From Alphaproteobacteria bacterium (GTDB lineage: Bacteria; Pseudomonadota; Alphaproteobacteria; Micropepsales; Micropepsaceae), in assembly GCA_015654705.1 (NCBI GenBank), contig JAATGL010000124.1, positions 1-36,120 on the forward strand: DNA of 36,120 nt, given 5' to 3'. Shown piece by piece: positions 23,977 to 32,458 of this stretch. The stretch's first letter is position 1; each line of letters opens with the position of its first letter. The notes under the pieces were generated by a model. It saw only the letters and a list, made by a program, of their open reading frames with translations, was not told where the DNA came from and did no database searches. Both the position numbers and the translations under genes were made by a program.

Positions 23977-25980
23977 ATGGCCGACGGCGCGCCACCTCGC
24001 AAGCTTGCCACAATCGTGGCCATCGACGTGGCGGGCTACTCCGCACGGACGGAAGCGGACGAAACCAAAACCACCGCCGAAATAGCGGCGCTGCGCGGGC
24101 TGATCGAATCCATCGCGGAAGCGCATGGCGGCAGGGTGTTCAACTCCGCCGGCGACGGCTTCATGGTGGAGTTTGGTTCGAGCCTGTCGGGCGTCGAGGC
24201 CGCACGCGAATTCGCGCAACGGGCCGAGCCCAGGGTGCGTGTCGGCGTTCATGTCGGCGATGTTGTCGTGCAACCCAACGGCGATCTTCTCGGCCACGGC
24301 ATCAATGTCGCGGCCCGCCTCATGGCGCGCTCGGAGCCGGGAACCGTGCTGGTCTCGGCCGATGTGCGGCGCTTGATAAGGGGCCCTATCGCCGAGCACA
24401 TGGTCTCGCGCGGCACGATGCAGCTCGACAAGATGGCGGAGACCATCGAGGGGTTCGCTCTGCAGACGGCGGCGCCGAGCACCGTCATCCCGCAGGCGAA
24501 GAATAGCGAGCCCCTGCTTGCTGTTCTGCCGTTCGACAATCTGTCCAACGATCCGGAAATGCAGTTCTTTTCGGATGGCGTGAGCGAAGAGATCATGCAG
24601 CGGCTGATGCGCGGCGCGAAGTTGAAGGTTGTCGGGCGGACATCGAGCTTTCAGTTTCGCGGCGATCGCAAGGGGGACGCGGCGAGAGCCCTGAACTGCA
24701 CCCATGTTCTGGACGGCTCGGTGCGTCGCGCCGCGGCGAATGTGCGGGTTTCGGCGCATCTGGTCGAAACGGGTTCACAGACGACCCTGTGGTCCGACCG
24801 GTTCGACAGTTCGCTCGAGGACGTCTTCGCCGTTCAGGACCAGATCTCCGAGAGCATTGCCAATGCGCTGCGGCGGACCTTTTCGAGCGTGTCCAGCAAG
24901 GCGATCGACTCCGCGGCCTATGATCTTTATCTCCGCGGCATTCAGACGGTGTTTGTGTCGAAGGACCTGCTGCCCGGTATCACGGCGCTTGAAGAGGCTA
25001 CCCGCCGGGCGCCGCAATTCGCCGAAGCGTGGGGAAAGCTCGCCGAATTGCGGGCGCATTTTCTTTTTCACCAGCCCCATGCCGAGCGCGAAAGCCTCGC
25101 CGCGATGGTGACGGCGGAAGCCGGGCGGGCCCTGGCGCTGGACCCCCACAATCCGGCTGCGCGGCTGGCCCTGCTCCTGCTGATGCCGCCCTGGGGGCGG
25201 TTTATCGAAGCGGAGACGATCGTAGAACCGCTGCTGCAGGATTCGCACACCGACGGCTATACGTTCCAGTTTTCCGCCACCCATTACATGTCGGTCGGGC
25301 GCATGCGCGACGCGGTCGCCATTGCGCGGCGCGGTTACGAACTGGACGCGCTCAATCCGCTGTCGTCGCATCTGCTCGGCTTTTGCCTCTGGTACGCCGG
25401 TCAGAACACCGAAGCGCGAAGACGAACGGAGAGCGCGCTGGCGCGGGCGCCGGACAACCACTTCTCGGCGATCAATCTCATACTCATGGGTGCCGAGGCA
25501 CAGGACTGGGCTGCGGTCGACGCGCTGATGTCGCCTGCCAGGCTGGCGCAATACCCGCTGCGCCAGTTCGCGCGCTCGGCGATCCAGTATGTGAAGATGA
25601 CCCGCGATGCTTCGCCCCAGCTGCGCGCTCGTGCGCTGGACGCCGCGCGAAAGGATTTCGAGGAAACCGGGTATGTGGACTTGCCCGCCCTCGCCATCGC
25701 GTCTCATTTCGGCGCCGCCGACGAGGCTCACAAGATAGCCGCGGCGGCAAAGTTCAGGCCTGCGGGGGACGGCCGGGACCAGATGGGCTTCGACGCCTAC
25801 CGGTCCTATTTCCTGTTTCATGCCTATTGGCCGGAATTCCGCCGGGATCCGCGCTTTGCTAAGGTTTGCGCGAGGCTCGGTCTGGTCGATTACTGGCGCA
25901 CGACGCAGCACTGGCCCGATTGCGAAACCGAGCTTGCACCGTTTTACGATTTCCGGGCCGCGTGCGAAAAGGCCTCCTAG
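23977..25980 (+). CDS. class III adenylate cyclase with TolB/FlgO-like domain and TPR region
   Basis: A 667-residue protein. Residues 8-165 form a class III cyclase domain with metal-binding Asp17 (I-V-A-I-D-V-A-G) and Asp60 (N-S-A-G-D-G-F), which would make cAMP from ATP. Residues 178-300 match the TolB-like domain of bacterial cyclase-TPR proteins (L-L-A-V-L-P-F-D-N-L-S, F-S-D-G-V-S-E-E-I, L-D-G-S-V-R). The rest is helical TPR-like repeat. Relatives I know often have a membrane helix between cyclase and TolB-like parts; none is visible here, so the protein is probably soluble. I prefer the ATG at 23977, whose product opens like the family; an in-frame TTG at 23944 would add 11 residues, and neither has a good ribosome-binding site. 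It diverges from the radical SAM operon and precedes the GMC gene by 97 bases. The stimulus is unknown. Confidence 0.85.
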   Translation: MADGAPPRKLATIVAIDVAGYSARTEADETKTTAEIAALRGLIESIAEAHGGRVFNSAGDGFMVEFGSSLSGVEAAREFAQRAEPRVRVGVHVGDVVVQPNGDLLGHGINVAARLMARSEPGTVLVSADVRRLIRGPIAEHMVSRGTMQLDKMAETIEGFALQTAAPSTVIPQAKNSEPLLAVLPFDNLSNDPEMQFFSDGVSEEIMQRLMRGAKLKVVGRTSSFQFRGDRKGDAARALNCTHVLDGSVRRAAANVRVSAHLVETGSQTTLWSDRFDSSLEDVFAVQDQISESIANALRRTFSSVSSKAIDSAAYDLYLRGIQTVFVSKDLLPGITALEEATRRAPQFAEAWGKLAELRAHFLFHQPHAERESLAAMVTAEAGRALALDPHNPAARLALLLLMPPWGRFIEAETIVEPLLQDSHTDGYTFQFSATHYMSVGRMRDAVAIARRGYELDALNPLSSHLLGFCLWYAGQNTEARRRTESALARAPDNHFSAINLILMGAEAQDWAAVDALMSPARLAQYPLRQFARSAIQYVKMTRDASPQLRARALDAARKDFEETGYVDLPALAIASHFGAADEAHKIAAAAKFRPAGDGRDQMGFDAYRSYFLFHAYWPEFRRDPRFAKVCARLGLVDYWRTTQHWPDCETELAPFYDFRAACEKAS

Positions 25981-26027
25981 ACCAGCCGGTTCGACAAACA
26001 CGATCGTCCTGCCGTTTCTCTGTTCCA

Positions 26028-26056
26028 TTGACATCGATCTGGGGATTCTCGACGTA
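26028..26056 (+). promoter_or_regulatory. possible promoter before the GMC oxidoreductase gene
   Basis: A perfect -35 box TTGACA (26028-26033) lies 45 bases upstream of the GMC start codon. At a 17-base spacing the -10 position reads GACGTA, a poor match to TATAAT. The gene may have its own weak or regulated promoter, or be transcribed with the cyclase gene 97 bases upstream. Confidence 0.25.
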
Positions 26057-26077
26057 GCGGATGGGGGCAAATCAGCG

Positions 26078-27661
26078 ATGGCGGATTACGACATCGTCGT
26101 CATTGGCTCGGGCTTCGGCGGTGCTGTCGCGGCATGCCGGCTGGCGCAGAGCGGCTCGAAGGTCCTGGTGCTGGAGCGGGGCCGTCGCTGGTCGCCCGAG
26201 AATTTTCCGCGCGGGATGACCGATCCCTGGCTCTTCAGCCATCGCTGTCCACAGAGGTTCAATGGATGGCTGGACCTGCGCGTCTACCCGCAAATGATCG
26301 TCCTTCTCGGCGCAGCCGTCGGCGGCGGGTCCCTCAGCTATGCAGGCGTTCTGGTGGAAGCGGATCGCGAACGCTTCGCGGCAGGGTGGCCGCCGGAGAT
26401 CACCTTCGAGACGCTGAAGCCGTATTATGATACGGCGCGCAGGATGCTCGCCGTCGCGACGGTCCCCGGCGGACAGGAAACCCACCGCGCCCGGATAATG
26501 AGGCGCGCCGCGGAGACGCTCGGCTTTGCCGATCGGCTGCGGCAGGTGCCCCTGGGCATCGCGTTCGACGAGCAATATTCCTATGAGCTTCACGATCCCA
26601 TCAGCGCGACCCATTCCAAGCCCTTTGTGAACGCGCATGGCGTCCGCCAGGGCACCTGCGTCCATCTCGGCAATTGCCAGGTGGGGTGCGAAGTCCTCGC
26701 GAAGAATACGCTGGACCTGAACTATCTCGCGATTGCGGAACAGAAAGGCGCGGAGATTCGCCCGCTCCACGTCGTGCGCAGCATTGAGCCCGACGGGACC
26801 GGCTATCGCGCGCATTATAGCCGCATCCATCGCGGGCGCCCGATCGCCGAGAGTGTCACCGCGGAGCGGGTCGTTCTGGCGGCCGGCTCCCTGGGTTCGA
26901 CAGAGCTGCTGCTGCGTTGTCGCGACCAGTACCGGACCTTGCCCAGGATCAGTTCCGCGCTCGGAGCGTCCTGGAGCGCCAATGCGAACGTCATGACGTC
27001 GGCGACCTACCCTCGCGCCGTCGAGGTTCACCAGGGCCTCGGACCGATGATCTCGTCCACGCTGAATTTCATGGACGGGAAAATGAGCCCTCACCGCTTC
27101 GTCATCGAAGATGACGGGCTTCCGAATTTCGTGCTCAACGCGCTTGCCGGCCGGCACTACGATTCCTGGCTGTGCCGTTTGCTCGGAAAGCTGCTCTGCA
27201 GGGGATACGGCGAATGGAACCCAATGGCGCAGGAGATGATGTGGTTGGGCGCGGGCATCGATGCCGGAAACGGCCGGCTCGGACTGCGGCGCGCGTTCTT
27301 CGCGCCGTGGCGGAAAAATTTGAGCCTCGACTGGCCATCGCAAGATTCCCGGCGCGAGATGGCGAGCATATTCTCGGTCCATTCCCAATTGTCGAAGGTC
27401 GAAGGCGGCACGGCGAGAGTATCTCCGATGTTGAAATATTTGGGCATGTCCAACACGGTTCATCCACTCGGCGGCTGCGCGATGAACGCGGACGCCGCCA
27501 TGGGCGTCGTCGATCACCGTGGCGAGATACACGGCCATCCCAATCTGTTCGTCCTGGACGGATCGATCGTGCCCAGGCCGCTGGGGCGCAATCCATCGCT
27601 GACCATCGCCGCGCTGGCCGAACGCGGCGTGGAAATGATGTCGAAGGGAAGCGGAGCCTGA
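26078..27661 (+). CDS. GMC-family FAD oxidoreductase, cholesterol-oxidase-like
   Basis: A 527-residue flavoenzyme. The N-terminal FAD motif is G-S-G-F-G-G (residues 10-15) in a beta-alpha-beta fold ending in L-E-R-G. The region around G-A-A-V-G-G-G-S-L matches the second GMC element, and the C-terminus has H-P-L-G-G-C-A-M and G-R-N-P-S-L-T-I with the catalytic His and Asn region of cholesterol oxidase and related GMC alcohol oxidases. Such enzymes oxidise an alcohol to a ketone or aldehyde with FAD; the natural substrate here is unknown, and sterol oxidation should not be assumed. There is no signal peptide, so it is probably cytosolic. I chose the ATG at 26078 because it places the FAD motif at the usual distance; the frame upstream reads through the end of the cyclase gene. 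The gene converges on batD with 57 bases between the stops. Confidence 0.9.
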   Translation: MADYDIVVIGSGFGGAVAACRLAQSGSKVLVLERGRRWSPENFPRGMTDPWLFSHRCPQRFNGWLDLRVYPQMIVLLGAAVGGGSLSYAGVLVEADRERFAAGWPPEITFETLKPYYDTARRMLAVATVPGGQETHRARIMRRAAETLGFADRLRQVPLGIAFDEQYSYELHDPISATHSKPFVNAHGVRQGTCVHLGNCQVGCEVLAKNTLDLNYLAIAEQKGAEIRPLHVVRSIEPDGTGYRAHYSRIHRGRPIAESVTAERVVLAAGSLGSTELLLRCRDQYRTLPRISSALGASWSANANVMTSATYPRAVEVHQGLGPMISSTLNFMDGKMSPHRFVIEDDGLPNFVLNALAGRHYDSWLCRLLGKLLCRGYGEWNPMAQEMMWLGAGIDAGNGRLGLRRAFFAPWRKNLSLDWPSQDSRREMASIFSVHSQLSKVEGGTARVSPMLKYLGMSNTVHPLGGCAMNADAAMGVVDHRGEIHGHPNLFVLDGSIVPRPLGRNPSLTIAALAERGVEMMSKGSGA

Positions 27662-27718
27662 AACACCTCCATATCACCCGGGGCGGCAGCGCGATGGTGT
27701 CACGGCGACATGCGCGTC

Positions 27719-29242
27719 CTAACTGGGATTGAGGCGCGGCAGCATCTCACGTCGCTTTCGGCGATGGTGGGACTCGCTTTTTAGCGACGCGATAAAGCGC
27801 CGGCAGCGGATTTTAAGATCCGCGATATCGACCGGCCGGCCGGCATAAAGCGCTGCGTCGAGACCTTTGACGATGGCCGCGACGTCGTCCTTCTCCCGCC
27901 CCGTCCACGATTTTCGCAGCGCCGAGAAAATCCTTTCCAGCGACGCGCTTTTCGGCAGGTCCCGGCGTTCCTGCGCATAGGTCTGCAGAAAGTCTCTCAG
28001 TTCCTCCGCCGTGCGGACATGGTCCAGCGCCCGTTTTCCCAGCGGTCGTGAACCCGGCTTTTCCAGAACAGGCTTTGCCGTTCCGGCCGCCGGCGCGTCA
28101 TCCGCCACAAGACGAGCGATCCTGCGCCGCGACGTCCATCTCCAGATCGCGGCGAACGCCAGCACAGCGGCCAGGACGGCCATAAGGCCATACAACAGGA
28201 GATGAGAGCCGGCATTCGCGAGCAGAGTTGGCGCGCGGGGCGATGACGCCGGTTCGGACCGCGCCGTCACCGTCCCCTGACGTATTCCATCGAGGCCTGC
28301 CGCCGAGGGCACCTGCGCGGCAGCGGCCGGCAGCACATCGACCACCCGTTCCGCCAATTCGGCCGTGGCAGGTTTCCGGTTGACGATGTCCCACCAGGAA
28401 ACCCGTATCGCCGGCAGGACCAGGCGCCCCGCCTTCTGCGCGATCAGGCTGTAGCTCTCCTTGCGCCAGCCCAGGATCGCGCCGTTCTTTTGGTCGATGT
28501 CCTCGCCCATCGTCGGCTTGTCGGCATAGACCTTGAAGTCCCTGCGATCCTGCTGCCGTTCGAGATCGGGAAGCTGGCTGCCGACCGCGCCATCGGCCAG
28601 CAGCATGATCTTGCGGGTCATCGGCTCGCCGACATGCATCGGCCGCGACGCATCCGAATCCTCGATGATCTTCAGCGACGTCAGCGGCAGCCACGGATCC
28701 ATGGCGGCGGCGGGCGGCTTGACGTTAAGCTGCGTCGCGTTGCTGGCGACGCTGAAGGGCTCGGCCCCATGGGCGTTGAAGAAATCCAGCGCCTGCCGCA
28801 CGCCGCTGGAAAGTCTCTCGCCCAGCGGATTGACCGCTGCCGCGAGGTCCGGCGCCTCGAATTTTCCCTGCAGCGTGACGGACGGGATCGTGAGTTTTCC
28901 CGGCTGCAGCGGCGTGATGATGAAATGGAATTCCGCCACCTTGGCGACGACGCCGTTCTCGACTTGGTCGTGGACCTCCGGCTTGCGCGGCGGCTGGACA
29001 ATGGCGTTGCCGACGCCGATGTCGCCCAGCGATACGTCGAAGATGTTTCCCCGTATCACGCATCGGACGGTGTAGCGTATGGGCTGGTTCTGATACGGCG
29101 TTGCCGTGCTGGCCTCGGCGCTGACGGAAATGATATTGCCGTCCGCGTCCGACATCGTCTGGGCGGTTCCATGGTCCGCCGCCGCCCATGCCACCGCCGG
29201 CGAGAAAATCCACAACGCCAGGACAAGCGAAAATCTCGTCAT
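27719..29242 (-). CDS. batD: BatD-like membrane protein
   Basis: A 507-residue protein with a cleavable signal peptide (about residues 1-20, ending A-V-A-W-A-A), a long extracytoplasmic part with beta-rich segments typical of BatD/oxygen-tolerance proteins, one membrane helix (L-L-L-Y-G-L-M-A-V-L-A-A-V-L), and a basic cytoplasmic tail of about 120 residues. BatD proteins work with the von Willebrand proteins BatA and BatB in the envelope; in Bacteroides and Leptospira the set is linked to stress or aerotolerance, but the biochemical role is unsettled. The ATG at 29242 overlaps the stop of the preceding gene as TGATG; a longer frame to 29341 would run into that gene and lose the signal peptide position. 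It is the last gene of the MoxR-bat operon. Confidence 0.85.
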   Translation of the reverse strand: MTRFSLVLALWIFSPAVAWAAADHGTAQTMSDADGNIISVSAEASTATPYQNQPIRYTVRCVIRGNIFDVSLGDIGVGNAIVQPPRKPEVHDQVENGVVAKVAEFHFIITPLQPGKLTIPSVTLQGKFEAPDLAAAVNPLGERLSSGVRQALDFFNAHGAEPFSVASNATQLNVKPPAAAMDPWLPLTSLKIIEDSDASRPMHVGEPMTRKIMLLADGAVGSQLPDLERQQDRRDFKVYADKPTMGEDIDQKNGAILGWRKESYSLIAQKAGRLVLPAIRVSWWDIVNRKPATAELAERVVDVLPAAAAQVPSAAGLDGIRQGTVTARSEPASSPRAPTLLANAGSHLLLYGLMAVLAAVLAFAAIWRWTSRRRIARLVADDAPAAGTAKPVLEKPGSRPLGKRALDHVRTAEELRDFLQTYAQERRDLPKSASLERIFSALRKSWTGREKDDVAAIVKGLDAALYAGRPVDIADLKIRCRRFIASLKSESHHRRKRREMLPRLNPS

Positions 29243-30984
29243 CACGGGCGTGCCCCTTGCGCCAGGCCGCTCTTGCGATCCTCGATCGCAAACTGGTTTC
29301 TCAGGAAGGACCCCGGATCGCTCGGGACCCGGCCGAGCCATTCGTCGGCGGTGACATCGCGCTGCGGGCGCCGGGGCGCACCGCCGATCGCACCATCGCG
29401 CCCGCTCGGCGGTGCCGCGCCGTTCTGCGGGGCCGCCGGCTGCGAGCGTGCCTGCTGCTGTTGTTGCCGCTGTGCGTCCTGTCGACTGTCTTTTGACTGT
29501 TCGGATTGTTGCTTGGAACCTGGCGTGGCCTGCGCCGGATTCTTCGCGCTGCCCTGACTTTTCTGCTGTTCGCTTTTGCTTTGTTGCTGGGACTGTTTCC
29601 CGCCCTTCTGCTTGTCCTGGGGCTCCTGGCTCTGCGGCTGTTTCTTCTGTTTCTGCTGCTGCTTGTTTTGCGCCAGCAGTTTCAGGGCGATGGCCAGATT
29701 GTGCCGGGCGCCGACATCGCCGGGCCGCTGCTTTAGAACCGCTTCATAGCTTGCGACGGCATCTTCCACACGGCCCTGCATGAGTTGGGCATTGCCCAGA
29801 TCGTAAAGCGCGTCCAAACCGCCCTTCTGCCGGCTCGCATTCTTGAACAGGACGGCGGCCTTGTCATAATCCCCGGCGCGATAGGCGGCGACGCCGCGCC
29901 GGTAGGGCGTGTCGAATTCCTTCATCGCCTTTTTGTAATCGCCGCGCTGATAGGCTGCCCGCGCCTGCTGTTCCCGGTTGAGAAACAGATCGGCGGCCGT
30001 GACGGCCTTCGCAGGACCGGCCGGATAGAACATCATCGAGAGCAGGACGACGGCTGGAAAAGCCGCGCCTTTTCTGAACCAGCGCAGCAGCAGCAGGGCC
30101 AGAACCAGCGCCGGGACATAAAACTGATCCGCCCAGACGCGCGCGCTCTTTTGCGTCATGGATGCTTTGTCGCCGGCGGCTTCGACGCGGTCCAGAATGG
30201 CGCGGGTGTCGCTGTCGGTATAGTTCGCCTCGACAAAAAGCCCGTGACCCGTCGCGGCAAGCGTTTGCAGCCGGCCGGTGTCGAGCCCCGTGCCGACGCC
30301 CATGGTGTAGATCGTCGCATTGCCGGCGGCCCGCGCGAGCGCGGCGAAATCATCCTCCTGAAAGCCGCCGTCGCCGATGACGAGAATGGATTTGTCGTCG
30401 CCGGGCTCCGCCTTCAGCATGGCGGCCGCCATGTCCAGCGCCGGCTTCAGGCGGTCGCCCTGGATGGTGACCAGCGACGTATCCAGCGCGGGCAGCAGGT
30501 TTCTGATCGTCCGAAGATCGTCGGTCAGCGGCGTCACCATATGCGGCACGGCGGCATAGGCGACCAGCCCGATGCTGGTGCCGCGGCTCATGTCCAGCAG
30601 GTCTTCGATCTCCTCGCGCGCACGCACGATGCGCGACGGCTTCACATCCGTCGCGTTCATGGTTTGCGAAAGGTCGAGCACGATGACCAGATTGAGCGGC
30701 GCCCGGAATGTCGGCTCGTCCATGTAGCTCCAGCGCGGTCCGGCCATGGCCACAATGCCGCACACCCATGCCGCGGACCACAGCAAAAGCGGCGTGCGGA
30801 TATTTCTTGCGGCGACGCGCGGCGTCTTCACCAGATGCGGCAGCAGATGCCGGTCGGCGAAGCGTTCCAGCAAGCTGGTGCTCTCCGCCCGGTAAAGCAG
30901 CACGTACAAGAGGAACATGACGGGAATCGCCAGCAGGCCCCACAGCCATGCGCCCTGCGCGAAATGAAACAGGCTAAAATCCAC
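29242..30984 (-). CDS. batB: BatB-BatC fusion: von Willebrand A domain plus TPR protein
   Basis: A 580-residue membrane protein. Two helices near residues 11-31 and 66-82 precede a von Willebrand A domain (about 98-290), followed by two more hydrophobic segments, a TPR region (about 345-435) and a long Gln/Lys/Ser-rich, low-complexity tail (about 436-530). BatB and BatC are often separate proteins, so this looks like a fused form. The metal-ion-dependent adhesion site reads D-L-S-Q-T (Asp104, Ser106, Thr108) rather than the usual D-x-S-x-S; threonine may still coordinate metal. The start is GTG at 30984, overlapping the batA stop by 11 bases. The tail is probably disordered. By family knowledge the protein acts with BatA and BatD in the inner membrane. 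Confidence 0.85.
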   Translation of the reverse strand: MDFSLFHFAQGAWLWGLLAIPVMFLLYVLLYRAESTSLLERFADRHLLPHLVKTPRVAARNIRTPLLLWSAAWVCGIVAMAGPRWSYMDEPTFRAPLNLVIVLDLSQTMNATDVKPSRIVRAREEIEDLLDMSRGTSIGLVAYAAVPHMVTPLTDDLRTIRNLLPALDTSLVTIQGDRLKPALDMAAAMLKAEPGDDKSILVIGDGGFQEDDFAALARAAGNATIYTMGVGTGLDTGRLQTLAATGHGLFVEANYTDSDTRAILDRVEAAGDKASMTQKSARVWADQFYVPALVLALLLLRWFRKGAAFPAVVLLSMMFYPAGPAKAVTAADLFLNREQQARAAYQRGDYKKAMKEFDTPYRRGVAAYRAGDYDKAAVLFKNASRQKGGLDALYDLGNAQLMQGRVEDAVASYEAVLKQRPGDVGARHNLAIALKLLAQNKQQQKQKKQPQSQEPQDKQKGGKQSQQQSKSEQQKSQGSAKNPAQATPGSKQQSEQSKDSRQDAQRQQQQQARSQPAAPQNGAAPPSGRDGAIGGAPRRPQRDVTADEWLGRVPSDPGSFLRNQFAIEDRKSGLAQGARP

Positions 30985-31984
30985 GGCGCACCTGCCTGAA
31001 GAGCGGCAACAGCGACAGCAGCAGCAGCGCCGCCAGCGCGCCGCCGAGCGGATAGCGGTAGAGGGGCCGGCTGATCATATAACTGCGGGCCCCGGCCTGC
31101 GTCTTTTCGAGCCTGTCGATCTGCGCATAGATCTTCTGCAGCGCTTCGGTATCCGCGGCGCGAAAATAGCTGCCGCCGGTGATGGTCGCGATTTGGCGCA
31201 GCAGCTTTTCGTCGAGATCGAACTGCGTAAGCACGATCTGCCCGTTCTCGTCGGGGATCGGCACCAGTCCCTGGGTGCCGACGCCGATCGTGTAAATCCG
31301 GATGCCGTATTGCCGCGCCAGCTTTGCCGCGGCAAGCGGCGGGATGGTGCTGGCATTGTCGCCGCCGTCGGTCAGCAGGATCAGGATGCGCGATTTTTCC
31401 GGCCGGTCGCGCAGGTTGAGCACCGCGAGCCCGATGGCATCGCCGATCGCGGTCGTGTCCCCCGCCTCCCCGACCGCGGTGTTGTCGAGCATCTTGCGGA
31501 CCGACAGCGTGTCGAGGGTCAACGGCACATGCAGATACGCCATGGAGCCGAACAGAATGAGGCCCACGCGGTCGCCCTGCCGCCGGCCGGCGAAATCGCT
31601 GACCACCGATTTGACGATGTCGAGCCGGCTGACCTGTTCGCCGTTCCTCGTGTAATCCAGCGCCGCCATCGAGCCCGACAGATCGACCGCCAGCATCAGA
31701 TCGTATCCCGCGTCCTGAAGCGGCGTGAACTGGTCCACCAGTTGCGGGCGCATCAGGGCACCGGTCAGGCCGAGCCAGAGCAGGCCCAGCACGAGCAGGT
31801 AAGGCCGGCCGGATTTTCTCTCTCCCGGCTGCTTCGGAAAGACGGCTTTCAGCCGGGCGATGTGCGGGAAGAAGATTTCGGGTGCGCCCGGTGCATTTTC
31901 GATTCTCGTGCGCGGCCACAACGCGCGGATCAGGAACGGCAGCCCGAGCAGCCCGATCATCCACGGCCAGGCGAAGGAGAACAC
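30974..31984 (-). CDS. batA: BatA-like von Willebrand A domain membrane protein
   Basis: A 336-residue protein with membrane helices at about residues 5-22, 60-78 and 308-328 and a von Willebrand A domain between them. The metal site is canonical: D-L-S-G-S-M at 101-106, a downstream Thr in G-D-T-T-A-I-G-D-A and the T-D-G-G-D-N loop. Such proteins bind partner proteins through a divalent metal ion; BatA is a usual partner of BatB and BatD. The start is GTG at 31984, directly after the stop of the DUF4381 gene with no spacer, and the 3' end overlaps batB, so translational coupling on both sides is likely. An ATG start at a sensible position is absent, and the GTG keeps the first helix intact. 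Confidence 0.88.
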   Translation of the reverse strand: MFSFAWPWMIGLLGLPFLIRALWPRTRIENAPGAPEIFFPHIARLKAVFPKQPGERKSGRPYLLVLGLLWLGLTGALMRPQLVDQFTPLQDAGYDLMLAVDLSGSMAALDYTRNGEQVSRLDIVKSVVSDFAGRRQGDRVGLILFGSMAYLHVPLTLDTLSVRKMLDNTAVGEAGDTTAIGDAIGLAVLNLRDRPEKSRILILLTDGGDNASTIPPLAAAKLARQYGIRIYTIGVGTQGLVPIPDENGQIVLTQFDLDEKLLRQIATITGGSYFRAADTEALQKIYAQIDRLEKTQAGARSYMISRPLYRYPLGGALAALLLLSLLPLFRQVRRGF

Positions 31985-32458
31985 CTACCGCACCCATGTC
32001 TTTGCGGCATCGATCAGGACCTTCAGGGATTCCCGCCGCACGGGCAGTCCCGGCGGCGCATAGGGCGCCTCGATCAGCAGCCTCCCGCGGCGCGTCCAGT
32101 CGAAACGGCGGGGATCCTTCGCGGTCAGCCAGCGCAGCCAGTCCGGGCCCACGAGACCGGCGCACTCTGCCCGGGAAAACCGCCGCATCGCGACGCGGCG
32201 CATGAGGACGGAGAGCGCCGCCGCGACGTCCTGTGCGTTGCCGTCGTTCAACTGCGAGCCGAGCACGCCGAGCCTTCTTAACGCATCGCCTTTCCAGCTT
32301 CGCCGGTAGGTGCGGCGGCGCCAATAGAGCGCGCCCGCCACGATCGCCGCAAAGGCCAGCAGCGCCCACCAGCCCGGCGCCAGCGGCCACCAGCCGATAT
32401 AGTCGAGCCCCGTGATGTCGTAGAGCTGCGCCAGCAGATTGTCGGGCAGCTTGGTCAA
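31985..32458 (-). CDS. DUF4381 family membrane protein
   Basis: A 157-residue protein with one membrane helix (about 27-45, after the W-W-P-L-A-P-G-W-W segment) and a basic cytoplasmic part. The opening L-P-D-N-L-L-A-Q-L, the W-W-P-L-A-P-G-W-W stretch and the position between a DUF58 and a von Willebrand gene are typical of DUF4381 in MoxR-bat operons. The start is TTG at 32458; its last two bases overlap the DUF58 stop (TTGA), and no ATG occurs early in the frame. The function is unknown, probably assembly of the membrane complex formed by the operon's products. Confidence 0.82.
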   Translation of the reverse strand: MTKLPDNLLAQLYDITGLDYIGWWPLAPGWWALLAFAAIVAGALYWRRRTYRRSWKGDALRRLGVLGSQLNDGNAQDVAAALSVLMRRVAMRRFSRAECAGLVGPDWLRWLTAKDPRRFDWTRRGRLLIEAPYAPPGLPVRRESLKVLIDAAKTWVR

